Source: Cycas panzhihuaensis (Eukaryota > Cycadophyta). Taken from it: a DNA stretch of 64,000 nucleotides. Where the stretch lies: contig CM041465.1 of assembly GCA_023213395.1 (NCBI GenBank), forward strand, positions 45,267,741 through 45,331,740. Direction: 5' to 3'. The notes beneath the pieces were generated by a model. It worked only from the letters and a program-made list of their open reading frames with translations, had not been told where the DNA came from and did not search any database. Position 1 is the stretch's first letter; the number at the start of each line of letters is the position of its first letter. The position numbers were made by a program, and so were the translations under genes. Below are positions 10,891 to 21,460 of the stretch, one piece after another.

Positions 10891-13763
10891 AAAATAATCA
10901 CCCAGTGATGAAATATAATCTAATGAAAAAAGGTTTTTGTGAAAATAGTTCAAAATGGCTTAAAAAATGAATGACTAACTTTAAACTGACTGAAAATGGG
11001 TCAAATTAGGTCCAAATAAGTTATATGACCAATCAAAATCACACCTCAAAAAATTTTGGACATAATGGGATAGGTTTTGTTAGAAACCGATGACCTAGTG
11101 AGAAGTTACAGTAAAACATTACCAGATACCTTATGTGAAATGAAAAATTAAGAAAAAAAATAAAAAAGAAAAAAAATTTATAAAAGGTATTAGCCCCTTT
11201 GATGATAACCTACGGTCATGTGTAGGGACACGGAGCTGGGGGCTAAAGGTGAAAGGGGCTAATGTCCTTTAAAACTTCTATTTCAAAGTTTATAAAATAT
11301 AATTAAAATTTTAAAATTTTATATAAAAAAAAATAAAAAATTAAAAACAAAAATTTAAATTTGGGCGACCGTTGTCGCTGTGCCCTTGGTTGTCATGCCG
11401 CCATACTGACACTATGCATCACCACAGCATTCAGAGATATATAGAAGACCTGCTAGAAATGCATCACCACAGCATTTAGAGATTTACAGAAGACCTACTA
11501 GAGATACAATTCTCACATTTTGAAGGAAGCGTAAAGGGGAAGCTCTATTTGTGCAGAATGGGAATTCAGGTCAGGAAGTAAAGGACCCTAAAATTAGAAA
11601 TAAATAGTATGAATCTTTTCTAGATAGTCTATGTGGTAAGCTACCTTAGAAACAATGAATGAGTTCTTTAGCATCACAAATGTCTAACTTGGCAGTTGAG
11701 TCTTCTCGAGACAGCAGACGACTGATGCAGGGTGCTCGTTAGCTTATCTCATTATTTAAGAAGAAATGGTGCTAATGACATGATATGGTGACAAGAAGGC
11801 ACATCCAAGAATAGTATGAATGGCAGGGAAACCATTAAAATGCATTTGAATATTTTTATTTGCCACTATGATATATCTGTTCTATTAGGATTCAGTATAA
11901 TGAATTCTACTATGTGATAACTACAGCATATGGAACGTACTCCAGCTAGCTGGTTCCCTCAATAGTATTATGAATAAAACAACATTAGTGTTCTCGACAA
12001 GCCTGGTTCTTTTTCAAGAATTAATGTTTGTTTGGGATGAAAATTTTTGAAACAACTACAGATTAGTTACTTATATTTTTGTTGAGAGTTTCAACAACTT
12101 TCCAGTAGTTTATTCAAGACAAATATTGCCAATGGGTGTCCAGTGTATATTTGTAATTAGAAAGGAAATATAATTTAATCTATGTTCCAAGAAACTTCTT
12201 TGGGAGATTTACTCTGAGTATTGACTACCAATATTTTGTAAGGTTACTGTCTCAAGATGAATGAAAATTTCAAGAAAAACATTCATTCGTCTGGGCATAG
12301 GGCAATCAAATTAGAAGTAGAAAGTTCAGAGGTATATGCAGTTATATTTTTTCATCAAAATAGTAAAATTTAAAAGGCATGAGGAACTAAACTGTGATTT
12401 AAATCCATCTAATGATATATCTATATTGATGTGGGGGATAATGATGCAACAATTCCAATAAATCTGTTTATTTTTTTTGCAATATCAGGGTTGCTTAATG
12501 ATCCAAGCATAAAGGAATTAGTAGAGCAACTACAACAGAAAATGGATGTACTAATCCAATTGGAAAAAAAAAAGGCTTTGATTATGAGCCAATGGCTACT
12601 TAATCTTGCATCACATTTGATAGAAAAGTCTTTGGTCACTAATGTGATAATATGTTCAAGACAAAACAATATATGTGTTCAATATTTAGCCATGTAAAGA
12701 TTGTGCTATAAAGACAGAAATTTTTCAATTGTGTTGAAGAAAGTATATTAAATAAATAAAGTGCATATATGTTTGTATCTAAAATATTTCAAATATGTTA
12801 CAACAGATATATCATAAAACCAAGAAATATATGTTTAAATCTGAAATTGAAACTGAAGAACCTAGTAATGTAGATGTAGCAGACTTACAGCAGAAAAAGG
12901 ATTTCCAAAGATGAGATCTTCTTCCACACAAGTCAAAACTTCAAGAAGATTTCTCCAACAGGCAGATCTACTATAAAATATGGTTTGTTGGGCTGAATAT
13001 GCATCACAACTTACATATCTAAAAAAATAACTTGAAAAAATAATCAAATATATGATAAAATATATAGATCTAAAAGTAAGCATAATAGATCTAAAGTAAA
13101 TATTATAGATCTGTTGCCAATATTACAGATCTGAAACAAGTAAACCAGAAAATGGTGAAATAATTAATAAAATAAGATGATCTAAAAAATATACAACAGA
13201 TCTGAAGAAATCTTGAATAGATATTGTAGATCTAAAACAAATATAGCAGATCTAAAGTAAATATTATAGATATGTAGCCAATATTACAGATCTGAATAAA
13301 ATAAACAAAAAAAAACTATTAATTATTTAATAAAATAAGTAAATCTGAAGGATATATAATAGATCCAAAGAAAACTTTGAATAAATATTACTTGTAGCTG
13401 TGCTCCTGGAAAAGGTATTAGATAAAAAGATAAAATATGCTTGAAAAATGTTAAATATTTGATAAAAATATATAAAACTCATTGATAAAACCTTTGTATA
13501 ATGATAAAAACTTGATATTTATTGTTTGCAGCTATACACCTGCACAAATCTAAGAATAAATCTAAAATATATTTGCTATAGCATAAGTATATCTTCAAGA
13601 ATAATCAAATCTGATAAAAAATATAAAAAACTGCTGAAAAAACTTTACAGAAAATGAATATAACTGATATTGCTTACTTGTAAATAAATCTACTACAAAT
13701 ATCAATAAATCTTCTTACTCTTCACAAAAACTTCAATAGGAGATGCAATAGCCTAGCAACCCA
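10891..13763 (-). other. Leader of element A, 5' part, with AGATCT-rich repeat cluster
   Basis: Long non-coding leader of A (minus strand) between its primer site and the R insertion. No domain is visible. Between about 12960 and 13305 AGATCT and near-variants recur every 20-40 bp, and the block starting AGATCTAAAGTAAATATTAT at about 13088 is repeated about 160 bp later at about 13248. GC-richer text at about 11370-11400 is isolated and unexplained. Confidence 0.55.
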
Positions 13764-13775
13764 GCTCTCATACCA
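13764..13775 (-). promoter_or_regulatory. Primer-binding site of element A
   Basis: The plus-strand sequence GCTCTCATACCA is the complement of TGGTATGAGAGC, one mismatch from the TGGTATCAGAGC site complementary to the 3' end of plant initiator tRNA-Met. It lies 2 bp inside the 5' LTR and fixes the orientation of A as minus. Confidence 0.85.
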
Positions 13776-13777
13776 TA

Positions 13778-14149
13778 TGAAGGAGATAAAAATCATAGAG
13801 AATAGGGCAGATAATGAAAGAGATAATCATCAATCAATACATCATTGTTGCACAAATATAAGAGCTATTGTATTCAATCCATTTTATAAAGAGAGTAGTA
13901 CAAATGTCTAATATTGTAGGTGGTATCTAAAGACACTAGGCTTTCACACCCCTCAAATTATATAGTTTGGGGGAGGAGGGAAACTCTTAAACCCCTAAAA
14001 TTTAAATAACAATAAAATAATATAAACTTAACTCAAATTAACTAAACTTACCTACACATGTTGAGCACCCACATGTGTAAATTAATGAAGATGAGGTGTG
14101 CACTCCTGGTTGGAAGGTAGGAGAGGGGTGATGGTTATTAACCCCAACA
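13778..14149 (-). repeat. 5' LTR of element A
   Basis: Begins TGAAGGAGAT and ends ACCCCAACA on the plus strand, that is TGTTGGGGTT...CTTCA in element sense. It matches 1934-2316 and, more weakly, the LTRs of B. The target duplication ATGAA follows at 14150-14154. Confidence 0.9.
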
Positions 14150-14154
14150 ATGAA

Positions 14155-14493
14155 GTGACTATTGATATAAATATATACACACACCACTTGAGAAGTTGAG
14201 AAATGATCGAGAAAATGAGATATGCTTATTCTGATACCTAAAGGAGCTCTAAACTCCATCTTTTCTTATGGTTTTTCCCGCAGTGGGTCTTCCATATATA
14301 AATTTATTCTCTCTCTTATGGTGATACTTATTAATGCATGTTTTTATTATTTATACTTTATATTTATGTTTATTCCTTTATATGTATATATTCCTCATAT
14401 GATAATTCTTTATTATATATACTTATTATATTTTTGTTGTGTATACTCATTACATCACAATATCACATCACACTTAAATTCTAAATTCTAACA
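14155..14493 (+). repeat. Element L: 3' part of a copia 5' LTR
   Basis: The segment TTTTTCCCGCAGTGGGTCTT followed by TATA-like and pyrimidine-rich text is typical of plant copia LTR R/U5 regions, and it ends CTAACA immediately before a primer-site-like sequence. A inserted into this LTR, so its beginning should lie left of 1929. No second copy is seen in the window. Confidence 0.4.
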
Positions 14494-14505
14494 TAGAATT
14501 AGAGC
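14494..14505 (+). promoter_or_regulatory. Primer-binding site of element L (degenerate)
   Basis: TAGAATTAGAGC agrees at 9 of 12 positions with TGGTATCAGAGC and directly follows a CA-ending LTR, which is why I read it as an eroded initiator-Met primer site. Confidence 0.4.
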
Positions 14506-15161
14506 AACTTTACATTTCTAACATGTAGTTCTATAGATTCTACCCATGTGAGTTTGATATAAATAAGACTATACAATAGATACCAAGTTGATTTCCTTAA
14601 TATTCCTTTCAAAACATTAAATTTTTATTAAAAAATACTTGGTTAAATGATTTTGAAGCCATATGGTTTCATCCTCATCCAAACTATGTTTGGCTAAAGG
14701 TGCAAGTCTATATGACCGTCCACCTAGATTTGCTAATATCCATATGACTACACTAGGTCTATATAATAACTATGCATCTAAACTCGTTCAACACTTTGCT
14801 TATATAAAAATCTTAATATTTATATTTTTATTTCACATTACTTGAGCTCTTAAGGTAAGGAGAGAGGTTTATTAGAAAATTTAATTTTTCTAAGAGAATA
14901 TACTACATTAAAATAGAAAATAGTATCTTCATGAGATTAGGTTTATTATGGAAGTCATTTGGTTCAACAATTCAAAAAGTATTACAATGCTAGTTTAGGT
15001 TAATGACTTATGGTTAATGCTAAATGGTAATTAATTAATATTAAGCTAAAGGGAATGAATACCAAGAGTTGCAACCATTAGTTAGTATATTATTTGAGAT
15101 GTTATATAAACCCATTAGTGGTATTTATAATATAGGTCAATCATATCAAGGAGGATGTATT
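14506..15161 (+). repeat. Leader of L and upstream part of the 5' LTR of element M
   Basis: Non-coding. The distal part (about 14990-15161) includes a TATA-like TTATATAAACCC (about 15101) and continues, across the H insertion, into 26869-27053, which ends at a primer-binding site. I therefore read it as the front of M's 5' LTR. The M LTR start is not visible. Confidence 0.4.
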
Positions 15162-15615
15162 TGAAGGCTAAGAATTAATCTTAGTGCCAACTTGGGTTTA
15201 ATTCCACTTAGTCATACATAACATGTATTGACATATAGAATAGAAAAGAGAGAATTAAGCTAATCTCCAATGCAATAATGAGCATATTAATCACCAAAAC
15301 ATAATCTATTATATCAAATGTTAAGTATCATATATACATGAGATAAAAATTATGAGAGCCATTTAAGAATATTAAATGGTTGATCATGCAAGGTGATAAT
15401 TGGCATCTTGTATAATTAACCTATATCTACATTACATTGTGTTATGAGCATAATATACCCCACACACCTAAGCTTATAATTTAAGTCATAATTTAATCCT
15501 TTTATGAGTATATTACCCATATCATAAAATAATAATATAATATTACATTGAGTTATAAATATACATTATAATAAATCAATAATAATTAATAATGTCAATA
15601 TTAATTATTTCATCA
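15162..15615 (-). repeat. 3' LTR of element H
   Basis: About 454 bp, matching 26419-26868 throughout, with shared landmarks GGTTGATCATGCAAGGTGATAA and CCTTTTATGAGTATATTAC. The minus-strand polypurine tract (complement of TCCTCCCTT) follows at 15616-15624. Confidence 0.88.
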
Positions 15616-15624
15616 TCCTCCCTT

Positions 15625-16190
15625 ATTGATGAGTTTATTAATTTTGATACTAGCACAAGCTAAAACCTTTCAAATTTATCACGAGAAAGTACCTTTATGA
15701 AAATGTTTATAATCTGATCATCAATTAGCTTGTAGACCAAATCTATTTGACCATCTTGAATATGATCCCTCATGAAGTGATGGTATACCTCAATATATTT
15801 TGTCCTTGCATGGAACATAAGATTCTTGGTCAATTTAAGAACACTTTAATTGTTATATAGTAGTAAAGTAGCTTATATCTAATTGATTCTAAGATCTTTA
15901 AAAATCCTTCTAAGCTAGATACCTTCAGTAGTTGCACTAACAATGATTTTACACTTAACTTTAGTTGAAGATAAAGTGACATTAAGTAATTTTTTACAAC
16001 TCTAAAAAATTGACGTAAAACCCAGGTTAAAATAGTAGCCTGAGATCAATCTATGACTATTTTTATATGTAACCTAATCTATTTCTATATAACCTATTAA
16101 TAAGGTATTATCCACATGATAATAATCAAGTCCAACCTTGAGAGTGCCCCAAAGATATCTCAAGATCCTTATTATTTCTTTTTAATATAA
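15625..16190 (-). pseudogene. RNase H remnant of element H
   Basis: Reading leftwards, fragments such as NPMFHARTKYIEVYHHFMRD and NIFIKVLSRDKFERF are the C-terminal copia RNase H motifs, close to the polypurine tract as expected. Stops and frame shifts are frequent, so no continuous product is possible. Confidence 0.75.
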
Positions 16191-17480
16191 AGTCTTAAGT
16201 TGAGAAATCAACCTTGAGTAGATCCCAATAGCATATGAAATATTAGGTTAACTATGTATGAGGTAAATTAATTTCCCTATAGTTATTTATACAAAGTAGG
16301 ATCCATAGTTTTATCACATTCATCAATGTATAATTTTAATCCTATCTCCATAAGAGTTGGTGATGTCATGCATTCTTCTATCTTAAAATTTTGAAGGATT
16401 TCTCTTGCATATTTAGATTGTGAGAGGAAGATATGGCCAAGTTGCTACTAGAATTCTATACCAAGGAAGTAATGAAGTAGGTTGAGGCTAATTATCTCAA
16501 AGCTATTATTCAGTTCCCCATGGAGATATATAATCCACTCTATATCATTGCCACTTATTAATAAATCATTAATGTAAATTATGACTAGATTTATTAAATT
16601 ATTAAATATTTAGAGATACAAATTTGGATCTAAATGTGAGTATACAAGTTCATGATTTTGAAAGTATTCATCAATTTTTATGTACCAAACATGAGTTGAT
16701 TACTTCAGATCATAAAGAGCCTACTTTAGCTTATAAACTAGGTGTTCTTTTTCATAAATAACATAGTTAGGAGGTCAATTTAAATATATTTCCTCCCATA
16801 AATTGTTATTTATGAGGGCACTTTTTATATCCATTTGAAAAAAAATTCCAATTAAATTAAGTTTCTAAAGTCAAGACAATCCTGATAGTGGTCATGTTAG
16901 CAACTAGTGTAAATATGTTATTATAATCAACACCCTCAATTTATTTAGAACCTTTGGCAACTAAATATAGTTTATGCTATTGAATGGATCCATCTGTATG
17001 AAATTTTATTGTATATATCCATCTACAATTAATAGGTTTCTTTCTTTTAGGCAACTCAACTAGCTCCCAAGTGTCATTTTGTAAAATAGAGTTTATTTCT
17101 TTATTCATAGTTATTTACCACTTTTGATCTACAATTACTTCATTAAAAGTGGCTAGTTTAGGAGCTAATAATACATTTTCTAATAGGACAAAGTTGGTGG
17201 ATGACCTATACTTAGATTAGCTCTTTGTCTATTATGATGGTGAGAGAGCAAAAGAGATTATCTATAAATATCATTTGGGAAGTTGCTTTGAAGTGAACTC
17301 ATCTTGAACATATTTCATAGGACTTGTTGATGTAGATGTTGATATAGAGACAGGTGGTGTAGATGACATACCAGGAGTGTATGATGTTAAAAAAGATAAT
17401 TATTTTAGAGGAACATTTTGAGGAGTAAGAGGAGAAGCAGGCACTTATCTAGATTGATCATTAAATAATAAAATTTAATT
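16191..17480 (-). pseudogene. Reverse transcriptase remnant of element H
   Basis: Minus-strand fragments LLHYFLGIEF, FLSQSKYAREILQNFKI, MDPTLYK and NDLLISGND define the RVT_2 palm, thumb and connection. The YVDD-equivalent at about 16585 reads YINDLLISG, with the first Asp changed to Asn. Many stops are present. It is the same family of enzyme as in R but a different lineage. Confidence 0.75.
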
Positions 17481-17589
17481 GATATCCACATCTTAGATCT
17501 CTTTGGAAAAAATGACATCCCAATACGTATTCATTCACTTAGTGGTAGGACTATATAATTTGTATGCTTTATGATCTAGGTGGATCTAT

Positions 17590-18500
17590 CATATGTTTAC
17601 AAGATGTAGAAAATGCTAGGCATTGGTATAATTGAAAGAGATATGGCCAAATGGTATCAAAATTATATGAAATTTTGTGTAACGGTATAAGAAACATCCC
17701 ACTAGAGGTGTACAAAAGGTGGGGTTCATAAAATATCATTTGATTAGAGTTCAAGCCTTGTTTTGCATAAAATTAATCCCACAGCTAGCAGAAAAAAATA
17801 GCAAATACATATTACCATTAAATGAATAAACATGTGGTCCAATGACATCCAAATGAGTTGAAATTTTGAGGAAGTGGAGGAGACATATGTTCCTATATGT
17901 ATACCAAAGTTTAGATAAATTGGAGTCAGTTAAGGTTAGTTATAAGCTGCAACTTTTAAGAATTACATGAAGGCCACTTGGATAGCAGAAAAATAGCAAA
18001 TACATATTATAATTAAATGAATAAAAATTACATCAAATGACATACAAATAAGCTAAAATTTTGAGGAAGAAGAGGGGACATGTGTTGATATATGTGTACC
18101 AAATCTAAGCCAAATTGGAGTCCGTTAAGATTAGTTACAAGCTGCAACTTTTTAACAATTGCATGAAGGCCACTTGGACAACATGCATTCTGGTGGTTAG
18201 TGGTTATACTTGCATGATTGCCACTTGTTAAACATGCAATTTTGGTTTCTTTCTATAAATTAAGCCCTATTATGGGTGAAGAGGTAGTTCTTGGATGTGA
18301 AAGACACTTGACTTAGGAAGCATCCTTGGAGAAGCATTTTGGAGGGTTGGAGTCCCCCTTATAGTATAATTGTATCATTTATTCCTTGTAATTTTACCAT
18401 TCTTTTGCTAGTTGATTTCTCCACCATTAAATAGAGATTTTCATAGTCTAATAAAAGTACTACTCCTCATACTTTTGGATCAATGTCAAGAATAAATGAT
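17590..18500 (+). repeat. Insertion J: LTR-like sequence with a 197-bp tandem duplication
   Basis: This segment interrupts H between the integrase C-terminus and the linker. It holds two direct copies (17787-17983 and 17984-18179), each starting AGCAGAAAAA and ending GAAGGCCACTTGGA. Downstream are a TATA-like TTTCTATAAATTAAGCC (about 18251) and, near 18502, TTGGTATAGAATT resembling a primer site. These suggest an LTR, possibly with PBS, in plus orientation. I could not read its termini or target duplication. Confidence 0.45.
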
Positions 18501-19404
18501 TTGGTATAGAATTTCCTTTCATGGGCTCATTGTTGTTTTAATGTTATTAAGATTCCTACACTAACTCCCAGGATCTCAAGGAGAAAAGGTTGATAATTGA
18601 CTTCTTCATCAACTAAGCTCGATTTTGGGATCACTTTATATCCAAGTTGATAAGTAATGAATATGTATTTTTTGCTTTTATCATTCAACTTTTTCCTTTG
18701 TTCTTTTAGTATGAGCATATATGTTGTGTAACCAAAAGTATAAAAATATAAGACCATGGACTTTTAACATAATTAGGCCTCCTTAGGAGTAATATTCAAT
18801 CTTGTCTTGGTTAGACTTCAGTTTGTAAGATAAATAATTATATTAAGGGCTTTAGCCTAGAATTGAAATCTTAAAATCTTAGTGACAAGCATGGCTTTGC
18901 CTTTACTAACCAAGGTCTGATTTATTCTCTTAACAACTCTATTTTGATGAGGTATATAAGAGGCAAAAAATTATCATTTAATGTCATTATCCTTGTAAAA
19001 TTAGGTGAATTCATTTGATGTATATTCACCTCCATTATCAAAATAAAGGATTTTAATTAGCTTTTTAGATTTTAGTTCAATGCCATACATAAATTCTTTA
19101 AATTTATCAAATAGTTATAATTTTTTCTTCAAAAAATAGACCCAGTTTTTTTTTTAAATAATCATCAATAAATGTAATAAAATATTGACAACTAGAGAAT
19201 GCTTGTGATATGGATCCATAGATATCTGAATGTACTAGGCCTAAAGGTTCCTTGGCATGCTAGCTTCTTCCATCTAACCTGAATAAAGCTTGATAATATT
19301 TTCCCATAACACAAGCCTTGCAAATATACTTTTTCTACTTTATATTAAGTATTCTATATACCATATTTAGTTTATAAAGCAAACACGGGTTACTTATATT
19401 ATAA
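18501..19404 (-). pseudogene. Integrase remnant of element H
   Basis: The minus-strand frame 18757-18527 gives FGYTTYMLILKEQRKKLNDK-SKKYIF, the copia post-core motif. The catalytic core between 18800 and 19350 contains ILYFDNGGEYTSNEF and PHQNRVVKRINQTL (Glu of the family's AERKN lost). A long A/T run at about 19147-19156 shifts the frame. Confidence 0.75.
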
Positions 19405-19935
19405 CTAGTCTTTTAGGAGTCTTTGTGAAACAAGTACCTTTAAAGTACATTGTTGATCTGTATTTGAAGTTAAAGTAGAAGTATTTAAGATGGAAATTAA
19501 ATTACTATAAGAACTAAATTCATTTTGTAGGATTAGAGGTCTAAATACTATATCAAGCTTATATAGTCCTTGGTCTTCATATCTTGAGGCAATTAGATTA
19601 TTATTTAAATCTATAATTAGACATTTTCCAAAGTGACTAAATAAAATATAAAAATGTTGTTTATTTATTTGGCTAATAGATAATAGATTATGTGTCATGT
19701 TAGGTCCATAAAAAATATTATTAAGATGATGTTGAATATAATTTTTTTTTAATGAAATAGGAGCATTACCAATCTTGGAAACCTTTAAAATGGCATCATC
19801 TCCAAAAGTAACTGATTGGTCTTGTACTAGTCTTATATTTTTAAGAAGTTCCTAAAAACATGTCATATGTTAAGAAGCTCTTAAATTGATCAACCAAGAT
19901 TTATCAAAGTGTTGAGCTATTGATGTAGCTAAGAA
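19405..19935 (-). pseudogene. Protease and pre-integrase region of element H
   Basis: MTHNLLSISQINKQHFYILF starting at 19698 and GLYKLDIVF are typical of the protease-integrase junction in copia pol. The protease site near 19885-19910 reads SWLINLRAS-stop-HMT, where the family has SWLIDSGAS-x-HMT; the catalytic Asp is Asn and DSG is destroyed by transitions. Confidence 0.75.
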
Positions 19936-20998
19936 AAGATCTCGTGACTTGGCCATGTGGCCACCTTGATTTTGATTTTATCTCTAATTGCAATTCTTAT
20001 TTTATTAGTTGCTTTGAGGATTATTTTTATTCTATCTCCTTAGTCCTTGATGGTTAATTTGGTTTTACCTTTGTGGTCTCTAATAGTTATCGCATCTATG
20101 ATTTTGATTACCCTACATGGCAAGGTGATTATGAAATTGTTGTCATTGTAGGTTATCTTTCTTTTTTCCACATTTAGGTGCTAAATGTCTAGGTTTTTCA
20201 TAGTAGTAACAAATAACCTAAGTAGGATATGATGGTTATTATTAACATTATTGGTTTAAATTCATTCAACTAAACTATTGGGTTAAGTGTGGACATTGTT
20301 ATCTTCCTCTATGATGTGTTACAAATGTTGGAGTAGAAGAGGAGGTACCTAAATTCCTTAATCTATTTAGAATGCATTCCTCTTAAAGTAATAGAACCTG
20401 AAATATGTTGACGTCAAGTGTGGTAAAACGATCTATATGAGACATATTATATATAAGGGAATTGTATCTATGTGGTAAAATATTAACTATACATGATACG
20501 AAATCAATGTCATCTAGTGGTTGATCCAAAATAGTTAACTAATGCTTGATCACTTTGATGTAACTAATTCTTGATCACTTTGATGTGTGTTAAATGGGAT
20601 ATAATAGATCCAATAAATGGAGTAGAGTAGAGTTGGACTTTAAGAATAATAACCGTAGCATTATCTTTCCTCTTATAAAGTGCATAGATAATATTCTAAG
20701 CATTAGCGGAGGTAGGGGCTTCTTTATATGACAAATATAAGAAGGAAAGTGTAACTTCATCAAATTCTTTAAAGACATCTACAGTATCAAGATTGATGGT
20801 AATAACAACATTAGGATCATTGGGATCTTGAGTGTTAACTAACATAGAAATTTTACCAAAAATATAAAGCCATAGTTTATTTATGATTGGTATATTCTTG
20901 ACTTGTTTATTTTAGAAAAATAAATTATCACTGCCAAGAAGTTTAATTGTATTGGTTGTAACCATCTTAAGTGCCATTATATTTGAGGTATGTGTCAT
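19936..20998 (-). pseudogene. gag: Gag remnant of element H with damaged zinc knuckle
   Basis: An ATG at 20998 opens MTHTSNIMALKMVTTNTIKL-LGSDNLFF, the DUF4219-like start of copia Gag, followed by VFKEFDEVTLSFLYLSYKE (UBN2-like). A knuckle-like CYYYEKPRHLAPKC at about 20175-20216 has Tyr in place of the second Cys and Arg for the conserved Gly. Stops are frequent. Gag would have formed the particle. Confidence 0.7.
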
Positions 20999-21121
20999 AT
21001 CTACTTAAAAGGGTATGTTAATCTAGTATCCATGTCTCTGTGTCTCCTTTCTTAATGGCCTCTAGTAGTTAAGATTATCCTATTAATGGTATACCTACTC
21101 ATAAGTGGTAGCTTGGGGACC
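20999..21121 (-). other. Leader of element H, gag-proximal part
   Basis: Non-coding leader between the gag ATG of H and the K insertion; it resumes at 24865. Confidence 0.5.
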
Positions 21122-21126
21122 TAATA

Positions 21127-21460
21127 TGTTAGAAGATAATGTTTAATTTTAGGTTAGATATTTAATGTTTTAAGTTAAGGGTCTGATTATCATAGTTCAA
21201 GTTAGTCACAACTTAATATTGTGAACTCTATATGTGTAGGATTATTTGTGCATACACTCTTTGTAACATCTTTGTATATTGATCATATAAGGTGCCATAT
21301 GTCACCTTGCATGATCAACCCTTCATATTCCTATATTATATAACAAATTAATGTAAAATCTATATGTACATACTCATTTTTGAATACATCAATAGAAATA
21401 TACAAGTTTTAGTGTGGTTTATTTTGTTTTTATTATATTTTAAGTGTGTACATTCTATCA
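21127..21460 (+). repeat. 5' LTR of element K
   Basis: 334 bp, similar along its full length to 24533-24859. It shares GGTTGATCATGCAAGG-type words with H's LTR in the opposite orientation (TGCATGATCAACCC), which hints at distant relationship or shared regulatory words. Confidence 0.88.

Larger units (their letters stand above)
1934..14149 (-). mobile_element. Element A: gag-only copia-type LTR retrotransposon (TR-GAG-like), interrupted by R
   Basis: Two similar terminal repeats (1934-2316 and 13778-14149) flank the element, and a perfect 5-bp target duplication ATGAA lies at 1929-1933 and 14150-14154. A primer-binding site (complement of GCTCTCATACCA, 13764-13775) sits next to the right repeat, so the element reads on the minus strand. 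The only coding part is a copia gag beside the 3' LTR; no PR, IN, RT or RNaseH is seen outside nested R. This matches the TR-GAG class of non-autonomous elements known in plants. Element B at 51841-63576 is a second member with similar LTRs and the same layout. A was later split by R. Confidence 0.85.

Noticed and set aside
3906-10900. A target duplication for R (AGATT or TAGAT)
   Set aside because: Near-matches such as TAGAT at about 10862 do not coincide with a CA-ending LTR; I could not prove one.
14222-14491. 89-codon hydrophobic ORF as a membrane protein
   Set aside because: It overlaps a copia LTR end and owes its hydrophobicity to T-rich sequence.
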